A DNA stretch of 64,000 nt, taken from assembly GCA_024449915.1 (NCBI GenBank), contig JAMZAV010000157.1, positions 310,001-374,000 on the forward strand, written 5' to 3'. The position numbers were made by a program, and so were the translations under genes. Position 1 is the first letter of the stretch. Each line of letters starts with the position of its first letter. Positions 23,740 to 35,905 of the stretch are shown one piece after another. The stretch comes from Sweltsa coloradensis (taxonomy: Eukaryota > Arthropoda > Insecta > Plecoptera > Chloroperlidae). The notes under the pieces are model-generated. The model did not search any database. It saw only the letters and a list, made by a program, of their open reading frames with translations, and was not told where the DNA came from.

Positions 23740-24156
23740 TTGAACTACAGTTGAAACAGCCGCGCTCTGATCTGTGTCTCCCGCCCCGGTAATCTGCTCG
23801 TGCAACAAGGCAATATCGTCTCTAGGGCGGGAGAGCGAGTCTCAACACGCTTTTGTGGCGGGTGTGATTGTGCGGGACCACGCTGGTTATGGTCTATAAC
23901 GCACGTGGTTAGTGATATTACCGTCAAGACGCTCGCTCGTCGGGCTTGTGTTCAGTTTAGCCCGCGCGGTGCCAAAGCGACGGTCTCGGTGGAACAACAA
24001 CATCGGAGTTGTGAATTTGGATTATTTGTTACTAAACGACGCACACAGCAACTGATAATTATTGTATGGCGTTTGTATTTTAGTCGTATCATGGGCCCAG
24101 TTGAGTTGGGATCGTACGAGATCTAGTCACGCCGAATACCATATTATTATTGTGTT
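23740..24156 (+). other. GC-richer segment upstream of the tRNA-Ala-complement array; possible LTR remnant
   Basis: The segment is CpG-rich and runs into a block (ttgtattttagtcg.., gggatcgtacgagatctag) that is partly repeated with the array at 24157-24500. If the motif at 24157 is a primer-binding site, this would be the LTR preceding it. I cannot identify its other end or a TG..CA boundary. The 108-codon frame 23800-24126 resembles nothing I know. Confidence 0.35.
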
Positions 24157-24500
24157 TGGTGGAGGTGCCGGGTTGTCAATAATATCTACATATTATAAGG
24201 AATATAATTTTTTACTCTGACAGGGACATTAGATGGCGCCTGTATTTTAGTCGCATCAAGGGCCTAGTTGAGTTGGAATCGCACGAGATCTAGTAATGCC
24301 GAATACAATATTATTATTGTGTTTGGTGGAGGTGCCGGGTTGTCATTATGTACATTATACAGAAATAATTTACTCTGAAGGGACTTATAATCGTCTGTAT
24401 TTTAGTCGTATCATGGGCCCAGTTGAGTTGGGATCGTACGAGATCTAGTCATGCCGAATACCATATTATTATTGTGTTTGGTGGAGGTGCCGGGTTGTCA
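24065..24500 (+). repeat. Three tandem ~155-170-bp repeats
   Basis: Units share gtattttagtcgtatca, gggcc(c)agttgagttgg, cgagatctagt, tgccgaatac and ttattattgtgtt, and each ends in TGGTGGAGGTGCCGGG (24157, 24324 and 24479). The second unit differs by many substitutions; the first and third are closer to each other. Confidence 0.85.
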
Positions 24501-24848
24501 ATTATGTACATATTATACAGGAATAATAATTTTTTACTCTGACGGGTCCATATTTGTTCATATTTTACAAGAAAATAGTTTTTTACCTTTGGTGGAGGTG
24601 CCGGGTCCATATTTGTTTATGAATACAGGATGTTATTAATTTTGATATTGACGGTGAAGGTTCTTGGAACACGTTTGTTTTTTGGATACAACATAGTTTT
24701 TTCATATCGATGGTGGAGGTGCCGAGTAACCAACCATTGACCATAAATAATTCAAGGTGCTAGTAATTGTATGTACTACACCAAGCCCATAATTTACTTC
24801 TTGTCCTGGGATAATATTATTTCATGTATTTGGTGGAGGTGCCGGGTA
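24157..24848 (+). promoter_or_regulatory. Array of six tRNA-Ala-complementary motifs
   Basis: TGGTGGAGGTGCCGGG occurs on the plus strand at 24157, 24324, 24479, 24590, 24711 (GAGT in place of GGGT) and 24831, spaced 111-167 bases apart. The 16-mer is the complement of the CCA-tailed 3' end of animal tRNA-Ala, which ends CCCGGCACCTCCA plus CCA. It therefore has the form of a retrotransposon primer-binding site. The first three sit in obvious tandem repeats; the last three sit in largely unrelated AT-rich spacers. A near-identical motif occurs at 37872. No gag or pol follows. Confidence 0.7.
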
Positions 24849-24859
24849 CGCAAGATAAT

Positions 24860-27800
24860 TTAATTTATCTTTGTGTATTACTATTACAATCCAGTTGCTT
24901 TTAATTTTACTTCAATCAAATAATTTTAATTTTAAAACGAATACCCAAGGAAACAAAACCAACATGCTCTAGGTTTTCCGAGGGTGGGAAAAATATTTGC
25001 TACAAAATGAAATAGCGTGAAATTAGAAGCGCTATAAAATGAAAATTGAAAAATGCAATTATGGCATTTTATTTCTATAGCCACATTAACATTAAGTTAC
25101 ATACCTGTCAAAGTCAAATTGCATTTTAATTTTGTATCAATGTAATATTGTATGCACTTCAGTTCGGATTACTAATGATCAACAGATATTTGGGTAGAAT
25201 TAGTTCCCCCACAATTTTTTGCTAACTTGATTAACATCGGTAACCATTCAACGTCCCTTCTCCTCATCCTGCAAACACGTTTAGATTTCATCAGCTCCAA
25301 AGTTCCCTCACCCGTCTGACTGAATGTGTGGGTGAGATGCCGACCATGAAGGGGGGGGGGGGGGGGCAATACCAGATGTTACTAGGCGAGGGGGTGTATG
25401 TGCGCTACTTGCTGTACGGTAGCCTACTATATATTGTCCACATGCAAATGAATGAGTCAGTGAAACTAAATGATACGCCGACGATTTCTGTCAGACCATT
25501 AGGGCATAGACCACACCAACAATTGGGCACGCGATTTTGAAGTACTTTGTAGTTAATTTTTATTTAATTTTAGAAAACATAATTAAAAAAATACTTGGCT
25601 TATAAAACTACAATCGACTTACAACCCTGTCTTTAAAAGAATTAATAAATACCGAGGCATCTTATTCTTTGTTTATGATACCGTCCCACGCTTGGGCTGT
25701 TGACTACCATTTAAACTTACTTTAGACATTTAGTAAAATGTGTACAGTTTCTTATGATTTTAGTTATCCCTGCAAAATTGTTCCAAATTGAAAACTTATC
25801 AAGTGCATTGTAGACCTAGCCATAGAATACTACTAAATGAAACTCCTGATAGAAATTCTCTTGAAGACTCTTTTGTAATAACTACCCCAGACCCCTTCAT
25901 GCTTGTTTTTTAGTAAGTTTTAAGTGATATTGTCATCCATTGAAGCAAGATTAAGAAACTTTATTCCGCAACCCTACACTATACCATATAGGGAGGGCTT
26001 CTCTTGAACCCTTCCACTTGCTAACATAGATGCACATCCATTTTCAAAATGGACTATCATGCACTTGTCTTTTACTACTGGATTTAATATTGATCCTATT
26101 TCCATAGTATACAGAGAGTAAAAAGTTTCCATATAGAGTGAATACAATTATATTTGGTGTTATGCCTCCATTGGATTGTAAGTTATGTATTCAGTAAATA
26201 CAAAATATAAAATAACTAAACTTATCACATATCGAATAAATATGTTCTTTTTATTGTTCATGTTCAATAAGAAGTTAAAAAGTATACGATCTACAATACA
26301 AAAAGAAACCACAACTTTGAAATGGATGAGACGATTCTCCCTATTTCTCCCAATCATGGTAATGTACGTCCTTCCAGCTTGTTCATTACATTCAATGGTC
26401 TCCCTACAATTACTCACGGCTGTCGCATAACGTTTTAGTATGATTGTGTTAATCCTGTCGATTTCTTTGAGAATCGACCAGTGTCACTGGCCTAGATGGC
26501 CAGCAAGCACCACAAGTACAATATGGTATAGTATTGAGCTAGAAAAGTACGTCCTATTAATTTAATAAGGGTTTCGTCGAAATATGATTGCGTCATCGAT
26601 GATGACAGGCGAATCGTTTGTAAGTACATCAAATATACGAAATGTATTCTCAAGGAATTGCTTTAGGTAAAGTTTTTTATTGAAGAACATGATATTAAAT
26701 TTAAAAACACTCCACACACTTTCTTCTATTAACTATTCTACACCTACAACCAAATTAAATAAATAAATACAAATACAAATAAAAACAGTTACAACAAATA
26801 ATGACAAATACATTACACAAAATATGATTAAAAATGCATTAACAAACCAAATTGAAGTATTAAGGAATTCATTAAGCTTAATTGATGTGATATACATTTT
26901 TGCATGAAACGTTAATAATTTTGAATTTTATTTTTTGTTTGAGGTAAGCCTAGTTTGTAGGCTATAGTCTATGGCATTTTTTTTTTTTACAAATCCGTAG
27001 TTAGGGAAAAAAGGGGGAAATGGAAAGAAATGTGAAATCATGAAATTAATTAAATGGTTAAGTGATGATCATGGAATACAAATTACATTTACAAGTGTTG
27101 GTGAATTCCTTCCTATACTAAAACTTATGAAGAAATATGATGATCAAAATTAATGGTGAAATACAAGAGATTTAAATTTATATGACATGTAAGACATGCT
27201 GTTCTTCAATATATTTTCGACTATTTTCTTATAAATAGAGAGAGAACGTTTTTATTTCAACTTCAAGTAAAACAAATTTAAAAAAATAAAAAAAAATAAA
27301 CGAAATGCATATTTGACCTGGGGAAAACAATGTTATTTTTAATTCTTGGTTGGGTTGTCAGAAATGTTGTGTGCGATATATTTCGACTTCACCAGTCCTC
27401 AATCTTAAACATGCCCTGAAAATGCCAGGCTTGTTGATACATTCTTTCCTTGGCCACATAATGATGCTAGCTACTCAAATAATTAATTACCTGCCAGTGA
27501 TGCCAAAACAATCTATCTTAATTCATTAAGTTGTGACTTGTGGTGGACAAATGGGCACCGAAAACAAACCGAACAAGTAGTAACCATCTAAACAATCTCA
27601 CATTGCATTTAATAAATTCCTACCTTGATTAAAACCCGTTAGCATTGCCAAGTAGCAAGCATGGCGTCGAATTGTCTTTATTCTAATCTGGAAATGTTAA
27701 TTGGAATAATTGGTATCCATATTATCTCATTATTTTATGTTCTGTTTCACGTTTCTATATCACGTCAATTATTCAACTTACCAGTAAAAGCGGAAAACGT

Positions 27801-27970
27801 AGATACATTGGCTGATGTCGTTTCAGAAGCATTGTATGTTATATGTACGTGATAATGTGAAACCCAATCTGTCAGATACGAGTTTTATTTAGGAATCATG
27901 TATCTTTCTCGTTTCTACAGGACAACTATTACTGATAATTTCATGTCGTTACCTTGTACTTTATCGATGT
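24860..27970. other. Unclassified AT-rich sequence
   Basis: Apart from a G run of 18 at about 25350-25367, no repeat, RNA or coding signal is recognised. Frames of up to 85 codons (26160-26417 and 26185-26430, overlapping on opposite strands) are hydrophobic low-complexity translations. Confidence 0.45.
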
Positions 27971-27974
27971 GTAA

Positions 27975-28060
27975 CCCACCCCAGTCTTAACCAGGAATCG
28001 AACCCTGGTCCTCCATAGGAAGCAGGAACAAAACTCTCATAACCTCCAAACTAGAATATC
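27975..28060 (-). repeat. tRNA-like SINE head
   Basis: Minus-strand CCAGGGTTCGATTCCTGG is an excellent B box with its own stem, preceded at tRNA-like distance by a gttatgagagttttgttc segment. The acceptor ends do not pair, so it is probably a degraded SINE. Confidence 0.45.
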
Positions 28061-28334
28061 GATCGTATTTTCCGCAAAAAATGTCTCCGATTTTCTAACC
28101 ATTAAGCTCGCAAGGTGGTTGCATGAGAGATGCAAAACATGTTCCTAATAAACAAGTGGTTCCCGTCACAGCCGCTGCCGATATTGCATAGTATCCCCCT
28201 GCTGCCGACGCCGTCGTCATGGGAGACGAGGTGGAGGTTCCAATACAAGGAAACGCGAGCCCACCCCTCCACCCCTCACATTATTATTTTTTCATCAAGT
28301 CGGTATAATGCTGGCCGGCTGGCCGACTGATATT

Positions 28335-28440
28335 GAAACATGCGGCCGAGAGATGCAGCAGCACTGGCGGAACTGGAAAAGGGTAACATGTTTATGCGGC
28401 CGCATGCAGCAGCACTGGCGGAACTGGAAAAGAAATTGAG
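28335..28440 (+). repeat. Tandem duplication of ~57 bp
   Basis: Two copies of atgcagcagcactggcggaa plus ctggaaaag, each preceded by a gcggcc-containing stretch (about 28341 and 28396). Locally GC-rich. The 83-codon minus frame 28295-28546 is formed by this duplication. Confidence 0.8.
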
Positions 28441-28894
28441 AATTGAGCCGGACCTGTAATGTTGCGGGTGGGGGTGGTGGAAGTTGGGGGGGGGGAAGCA
28501 ATCTTCTCTCGGTCAGCTGCGAGCGGCGCCCAAGATTCGAATACATAAAAGTGTTCAGTTTTTCAAATCAACTTCTATGTAGATCTTTGTGGAGAAAAAG
28601 CGCGACTATTTTCGCCACTTATTTATTTAATCAAAAAGTTTCGTTTGTCAAGTTCTATTTCGGAGAGTTATTGGACATGTTGTTCGATGGCTGATGTGTG
28701 AGTGTTTGTGGTGGTAGGCGAAGCGTGTTACCTTTGCGTGTTTCCTAGACTACATAACGCAGCACAACAATACTCACATTGTTGTATTGAAGGTCGCAGC
28801 AGACTTTTATCACTGGAGTGTCGTCATAACTACGCTCCCACTATCATTTTCCTGTTTTTTCCCTTCACTTTCGTCAGAAAGTTACTAATTATAC

Positions 28895-29136
28895 CAATTG
28901 AGGGGCCTAGTGAGAGAAGAAATTATGCCACATGTCAAAAATTTTGAGTTAAGCAAAGTTTCAGTTAGTTAAAATTGCTAAGTCTGAATTTTTGTATAAA
29001 TAACTTTTTTATATAATCTTTAAAAAGAAGTTATTCGTTCAAAAATTAAGATATCAGTTTTAACTACTGAAACCTTTCAAAACTCTAAATTTTAGACATG
29101 TGGCAAAGCTCCTTCTCTCAATAGGCCCCTCAATTG
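28895..29136. mobile_element. Foldback MITE with ~80-bp inverted repeats
   Basis: The left arm 28895-28974 (starting CAATTGAGGGGCCTA, with tgccacatgtc inside) is the reverse complement of 29058-29136 with roughly 80% identity by eye. The spacer is about 80 bp. The terminal inverted repeat may be GAGGGGCCTA with AATT duplicated outside, but AATT is palindromic, so the target duplication is ambiguous. There is no coding capacity. Confidence 0.85.
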
Positions 29137-31370
29137 TTACTGATGGACTGTAACTATATATTATTTCTGTTATCATTGTTATATGGTATTTTTGTATGCC
29201 ATTTGTGTTTTGTAAAATATGTCCTTTGGCTTTGTAAAATTATAAAAAAATCTGTTCTGTGTTAATAATGTCCTAACTCAGAAGTATTAGGCTATAAGCT
29301 TCATGTGATTTTGGAGCACAAATAAAGTTCCAAGAATAACTTAGTTTTTTATATACTATGTTTAAGAATTTAAGTACGTTAATTAAAATTGAGTGCTTTC
29401 ATTTTACGTATAGCAGGGATATAAAAATTAACTCAAGCCCCATTAAGAAGTGGTGTAGTTTTAACCATCTATATCTGCATCTAAACCTGGTGAAACCAAA
29501 AAACTATTCAATATGAATTTGTGATCAGTATAGAATTATTTGATGTCATTCTGGGAAGACTCTGTACACCATAAATTACAAAATCGTGATAAAATTAACA
29601 ATGTAATACAAATATTCTATAATGATCAGAAAACAAACACGTATTTATCATTGAATGTATGCGAATGTAAGTCGAACCGTCTCTCGTCAAGTGGGTATTG
29701 GTCGGGATCTGACTGGGTCACCACTCTAAACTTGAAGTGAGGATTGAAGACAATAGAAGAAGCAACTTGTAAGGGACTCGAATCGAAGTGATAAGTGCCC
29801 CACTTGTCGGCGAAGTGTCGTACCGTCCACCCTCCAGCTTCACCGCGTCGCCTAGCTATATAGTAGAGAAGACACCGCTTTAAAACACATGCCGATCCTC
29901 GATAACATTGGGCATTACCATAGGGATTACCAGAGGGCAATATGTTCGTATATAACAGTATAATGTACGACCGTATGAAGTTTAAAATCACATTCAAAAT
30001 AGCGCGAGAACGCCCGAATCTAGGCGAAAATGTGGTTACGTCTAAATTTTTACATATATCAAAATTAGTTTTTTCCCTTCAAGTTTTTTCCCAGTTTGCA
30101 CACAAGAAATATTGGCCTATGTTTACATTGACCAAAAATTAACTTTTATTATTATTTGGCTTACAGGAAAACAACAGGGAATTCAATTTTAAAAATGGAT
30201 TACTTCCAAGAAATAAGGTTTTATTTGTTTATCGGAGGGTGAAAACATTTTTAAAAATGCTTTGACTTTTCTTTTCCTGAAAAATGTTCAATTCGTTTTA
30301 TAAAATGTTCAATTTGTTGTAATTTACTTAATTTGGGATACAAAGTAAATGTTGATTATGTTGAAAAACAATTGGGCTATAGGTATAATTGTAATAAGCT
30401 TAATCGATAACTATTTACTGTGTCAATGCTTGTGATTTCCCTGTAGGGATATACTAATAAACGTTTGTCCAACAACTAGTTATCAATGTCTTTCTTTTCA
30501 TTTCAGGTGAGTTGAATTCTCTACGTATGCGGTGATTTGGTTTCCTAGTTCTCTCAAACATTATGGTTGCATTGCAGAGGATGAAGAGTAAGTTTATTTT
30601 ACTTTTATTTAGTTGCAGGAATCTGACTCGTGCAGTAACTATGTCAATAGTGTAGTGGAATCTATTTGTACAAGTTCATTCATTACTGATTTTCGACTTA
30701 AATCTTTGGATAAACTTTTAAAGACATTTACTAGAAGTACGGGAAAGAAGCATTTAAATTTTGAATTATTATCTAGCATTTGTTTTATTTTGAGAAAATT
30801 TAGCATTTTGAATTTGAAACAATGTCTTTCCATCAAAGCTCTAAATGTATGTGGGTTTGTTGCACAACCAATAATTGGAAATTCTGCTCTACACTAGAAA
30901 CATTAATATTTTTACAGCGTATAATGTCATCACATTCACAACGTTGGATTCAATTAGAATTGAATTTAGTCAGAATACAATTCTAAACTAATTCTCAATA
31001 GGTATACTTACGAGAAAATCTTATTGTGTAGAAAATTTAGCATTTGGAAGAGAGTTCAAAAATATTGACCTATGTTTACCGATATAACAGCAAAAGATGC
31101 CAAATTCACATGCCTTCAATATTACCCATGTGTGAAGGGAAAATACCAGTACAAACGTATTGGCTATCCTGTGCTAATTAGCTTTGAGCCACCTCTATCC
31201 ATGGTCGAAGGACCAAAGAATATCCTTGTACCATGACCTCTATCTATCTTTCAATCTGCGCTATGCTAAAACTTAGCAAATAAAAATACACCAAACAATC
31301 ACAAAAAGAGACAAATGTATCTTATATTGAAACACACACATTTTAATGTTATGTTTTATGTTTTTTATTA
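29137..31370. other. Unclassified AT-rich sequence; possible intron
   Basis: No recognised exons. Frames at 29626-29997 (123 codons, minus) and 30613-30897 (94 codons, plus) resemble no known family. A splice-like motif at 30491-30512 is listed separately. Confidence 0.4.
30491..30512 (+). promoter_or_regulatory. Possible recursive (zero-length exon) splice site
   Basis: A pyrimidine tract followed by tttcag|gtgagt places a consensus 3' splice site directly against a consensus 5' splice site, the form of ratcheting points in very long introns. A second good donor-like GAAGAGTAAGT lies about 90 bases downstream (30586-30596), after an AG at about 30578. The sequence alone cannot show use. Confidence 0.3.
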
Positions 31371-31690
31371 ATTAATTAATTAATTAATTAGTTAATTTAT
31401 TTATTTAACGTCTATCCTATTCAGTTATAAAACTGATTTACAAAGGAGGACAACTAAATAAATCTAATAACATAGATGCAGACACAACAATGAACTACAG
31501 TTTCGTAAATATTTGAAATAGTAACATTACAACAAAAATGCATTAAAACACAACAATTTTGATATCAAATAAAAAGGATATTAAATGCAATTAATTAATG
31601 AATAAAATATAAAAAAGGTGTAGTGTCTTCCTTTGTGAGTCAGTGTTTATAACTAAATAGGATAGACATAAAATAAAATAAATAAATAAA
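31371..31690. repeat. Two inverted copies of the GATAGACGTT-tail repeat
   Basis: The left part is minus orientation: (ATTA)n at 31360-31390, then ttaacgtctatcctattcag, then an interior matching 11411-11580. The right part, about 31625-31685, is plus orientation: ttataactaaataggatagac followed by (AAAT)n. The unit is therefore bounded by two tails facing outward, as if two SINE-like copies inserted head to head. Confidence 0.7.
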
Positions 31691-32150
31691 ATGTTACGTT
31701 ATGCCCAATGTTCTACGAAATGCGGAACCATCTCGGGCCAGTCTCGCCTCCCTGACCTCGAACTTGACTTGGGAAATACGTAGCAGCAGAGTCGTTATAC
31801 TAATTGTGTTTGTTTCTTGATGGGCTTAGCGCCTCATATTTATGCAACGAGGGCTAATCTAGACGATATATCTGTGGATAAACTTATGGAAATGCTGAGT
31901 TTGGAATCCCTAAATTGAGGACACCCACACAACAGTAGTTACGAGCGTAATGTTTGCATTGCAAGCAATGTTTTTATAGCTCTTGGTTTTTGACCATTAC
32001 CATAATGTATGCTAGGAGTCATTAACCATGACAGGAGAAGAGTCTCCCTATAATCCTCTAACAACGTGAAGTACGTGAAAGATTGATAAATAAAGCACGT
32101 TTTAGTCTGTAAGGGTCCACAACAGTAGCCTGAACATAGATATAATAATA
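31691..32150. other. Unclassified sequence
   Basis: No feature recognised between the inverted repeat pair and the pentamer array. Confidence 0.45.
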
Positions 32151-32151
32151 A

Positions 32152-32290
32152 GTGACTTGACTTGACTTGACTTGACTTGACTTGACTTGACTTGACTTGA
32201 CTTGACTTGACTTGACTTGACTTGACTTGACTTGACTTGACTTGACTTGACTTACTCGACTTACTCGACTTACTTGACTTGACTTGACAA
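32152..32290 (+). repeat. (ACTTG)n pentanucleotide array
   Basis: About 27 units of acttg, near-perfect to 32250, then variant units (acttactcg) toward the end. The 128-codon minus frame 31939-32325 with KSSQ-type repeats is a translation of this array. Confidence 0.97.
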
Positions 32291-32427
32291 AAAAATGGTT
32301 TACTGATTTGCTTATTATTTTTCAACTCGATATAGTAACTGAACTATTGTGAAAGTATTGAAATATTTGTTTTAGTCTTTTACTTGTTCTTTACAATATT
32401 TCGGGAATTTAGAAGTGAAAGTGTTAC

Positions 32428-32670
32428 CTATACAGAGATAGCTCATGCGTAGCGTGTGAGACTCTGATTCGGACGTCACGGGTTCGAATCCCGCCATTGA
32501 CAATCCTGACTGAGTTTTCTTCAGTCATTAATGCGATTGCAATCGGTTGAGTCCTCTTCAACAGTCCTAGGACATTCCCACAATTTCTTTTCACCCATAA
32601 CCTTGTTAAAATCATCCGAAGATCACTGCAGGATCTCCTTTTTAATAAGACATAATTATATATATCCAGC
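32428..32670 (+). repeat. tRNA-derived SINE (family 2)
   Basis: An A-box-like TAGCTCATGCGTAGCGTG and B box GGGTTCGAATCCCGCC are followed by a body (caatcctgactgagttttct, ttaatgcgattgcaatcgg). The same head-to-body arrangement recurs on the minus strand at 35700-35905, which defines a family. It ends directly at the Helentron-like element beginning at 32675. Confidence 0.8.
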
Positions 32671-32674
32671 ATCT

Positions 32675-33279
32675 TTTGGATGAGCGTAGCGAGCGAAGCG
32701 AAGATTCCATTTCACTACACTGGAGAAAAAAATCCGGGATGTTTTTTTTTTTTCTTTTTTTTCTGTATTATTGTGTGTTTGTCAGCACGATTCCGGCTAA
32801 ACCGATACTCCAATTGTAATGAAATTTTCTGGAGACCTTCGAAATCTCTGAACTTAGAACTGCCACGTTTTTGAGCGCAATCGAAAAATTATTTCTCATG
32901 AAAAAAGCAATTTTACGATTTTTTTCGATTTTTTTAAAATTTCTTCGACTTATAACACCTACATGCTTTAACCGATTGTAATAATTTTTTTCACAGAACC
33001 TTAATTTTATGAATTATTATTGGTAAATTTGAGCGAATGAATAATTATTTTTTATGAAAATCGCAATTTTACGATTTTTTTCTTTTTTCAAATTACGATT
33101 AATTAGAAAAATTAAAAATTAAAGTTTATTTTTTATTTAATTTAAATTAATTTAAAAAAAATCTTCAACTAAGCAATGATTTTTTCACAGAACAACAGAA
33201 AATCCGCATAACACATGGCAGCTCAATGCACCAATTACGCTCATCCAACAACGCGGCGGGACTTAAGCGTTTTCCTAGT
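32675..33279 (+). mobile_element. Helentron-like non-autonomous element, subfamily B
   Basis: Starts TTGGATGAGCGTAGCGAGCG and ends cgctcatccaacAACGCGGCGG, GACTTAAGCGTTTTCCTAGTT. Interior: tacactggagaaaaaaatcc, T run, cgattccggctaaaccgata, gaaatctctgaacttagaac, then AT-rich iterations of acctacatgcttt. It is flanked by T on both sides, compatible with insertion between two Ts. The 64-codon frame 32680-32874 is repeat translation. Confidence 0.75.
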
Positions 33280-35690
33280 TTTACATACAGTACCTAACTA
33301 TTCCAATTACCAGTAAACACCATGCGATAAACAACCACTGTATTATGTCAAAAAAGTAAATTTAAAAGATAACAATATTAAGTAAATCCAGGTATACGAA
33401 ACTATATTCATTTTCAAAAGCTATTAGAACAAAATAGTGCTCGACCTTTTCCATATCTATAATCACAATCTGGAATTGTTTATCTGTTACAATGTGTATA
33501 CCTTTATTAATTTCTGCTTTCCTTATGATAGTGTGCAGCTTCGTTTGTGGTGTCAACCATCATAGTTCCACCTAAAATGTTATAACTCCGCATATATTGA
33601 ACACTCGCATTGAATCGTGCATGGTCTCGCTTACCCTCATGCCATTAACCTATACATTTAGCTCCAACAAACAACGGGAGGAATGCAATTTGTGAAGTTA
33701 ATGACGTCGCCTCCCAAAGGGGGCACATCGTTCGATCGCAGGGAATTGCATAGGTATATAGTTGTTAAGCCTAGTTTCTGTTTCACAGGCAATCTTGGCT
33801 AGCGACTGTAATAGCTTTATCATTTTAGGGTATTAATAACTGTGATATAAAGCAAGCGGCCTCACTAAATAATTGATTAATTTATTCAATTTGCGGTGCT
33901 TTGTTTGGGATGGCGCGTGTGGGCGCTGAACTGAGGTACAGCCGGGATCAAAACGTTGTCAGCTGTGCGAACTGCGAAGCAATGCGCACGTAGGCGCTAG
34001 GTGGGAAGTGGCATCGTGTATGTGAAGATACATTTGTTTTGTGCTTCCCCCGTAAAAGGTATCTCGAAATTAAACAATATAATATAAGATTTATTTTCTT
34101 TTGTACAAAATGGAAGAAGTTCAGATGTCAGGAATACCTACACATTCGCGTGGGTCACCCGTTTTCAGTTATAAGCTGTAATTCAAACTCATTCGTTTTC
34201 GCTTATCGTCTACCCTCGATGTTTTGCAAAAAATAAAATGATATTGTCAAAATAACTATCAATAAAAAACATTACATCTGTTGGTCAAATATAAAATTGG
34301 ATTATTTGGCATTAGTTTGGAGACTGCATCCACTCCAACTAACATGCATGCAAAATGCATACTTGTAAGATGGTTATAAAAACTAACAGTAACAAGAAAA
34401 CGTTGAGAAGAATACGATCTTTGTTAAACATTACGACGTAGCCTACTACTTGACATTTAAATATTAAATATTACATCTTCCTTATCATATTTGTGTATTC
34501 AAAGTACGACATAGTTTAAACTTGAAGCTATTCCGATAATAAACTCTATAGCTGCATTTATGTTTAATACACTTTGATCCCCAAGTCATTTATACACATT
34601 GTTCATTCAATAATCATGTGTTGTTCATTTTAAAATTATTTAATGGTAGTGAATTCGTTTTAGTAACTTATTACAAATTGTTTTATGGTCATAAGTCCAA
34701 CACAAAACAGAGAAATGCATTAAATCGTTAAATTCACTATTCAACCGCCACCAAATTGCATTTATTTCCTTGTAATAAGTATTTCAGTAAACAATGCGTG
34801 CTTTAGAGAATGACCCAAAAAGTTCAAACGCATACATACAGCTCTCAGAAACACAAACTTGTCTACTACAAAACCTTCAGTGAAGAATTATTTGCGTAAA
34901 TAATTTACATTGTTGAGTTTTTATGACCGGTGTTCCATGGCGTGTGTGTAGACTGACGCCAGTGCCTCGCGGACGCTGTAATTGCACAACATCTACGTGC
35001 CAGGCCAAACCTGAACTATTGACACTAGAGTTTAAATCCAGCCGAACAAAACGGGCTATTAAAAACGAATTGTTGGATTTAGTTTACAACTGCCAACGTT
35101 CTGATTGTATTTGTACACTCAATGTTTATATACACATAGGGTTTAGGAGTGACTAGAGCTTTTTACTGGTGTGTGCAATTATTCATCTTGACATGGTAGG
35201 TAACGGTGTGGTTCAATATTTTCCACCGGTCAGAGCACCCATAGAATCTAGATTCACTGATTTACAATTAGGTACACAAAACATATTATACATAACAAAA
35301 TTTGTAGATAATGTAATAGCAATGAAAAAAAAAATGAAAAAAAAAATGTTTAGAAAGTTCAAACATGGAAAATAGTTTATCAAAGAAGTAACAGGCTCTA
35401 AATATTACTGGTAAAATATGTGTGATTAGGCATGTACAAAAATAGAGTTAAATATAAAAATAAATGAAAAACGACAAAGAAAAATGAACACAAATAGGGC
35501 AAGAAATAAAAGGAATAGAGAAAACAATAAAATAATTTTTTATAGTGGTGGGAGCGATAAGACTTTGTTCTATTGTATCTTGGGACATTGAGTATTAACC
35601 ATCCAACACTTGACTTAGGGATTTGTTAAATTAAATACATTTTTGTAGGATACCCTCTGTAGGGTACACATCAGGTTTTTTAACCGGTGT
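33280..35690. other. Unclassified AT-rich sequence
   Basis: No recognised feature. A GC-richer, CpG-containing patch lies at about 33885-34025. Frames of 64-77 codons are unsupported. Confidence 0.45.
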
Positions 35691-35699
35691 GACCCACTA

Positions 35700-35905
35700 C
35701 AGGTGACTAACTAGGTATGTTGCGGATAGGACAATTGTGAAAGAATGTCCGAGTACTGATTACGAGGATTTAATCCCTTGCATTCGCATTAACGGCTGAG
35801 GAAAAACTAGGAAGAAAAACCTTCAGTCAAGATTGCCTTTCTCGACGGGGTTCGAATCCGGGACCTCCCGAATCAGAGTCAAGCGCTTAGCGGCCGAGCC
35901 AACAC
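35700..35905 (-). repeat. tRNA-derived SINE (family 2)
   Basis: Minus strand: TTGGCTCGGCCGCTAAGCGC (A box), GGATTCGAACCCCG (B box), then gaaaggcaatcttgactgaa and gttaatgcgaatgcaaggg. These match the copy at 32428 in order and spacing. Confidence 0.8.

Noticed and set aside
29626..29997. 123-codon minus frame
   Set aside because: No recognisable domain, and no codon or context evidence that it is an exon.
31939..32325. 128-codon frame with KSSQ repeats
   Set aside because: Translation of the ACTTG pentamer array.
32457..32503. Functional tRNA gene at the GGGTTCGAATCCCG B box
   Set aside because: A and B boxes are present but no acceptor stem or complete cloverleaf forms, and the same head is fused to a repeated body at 35700.
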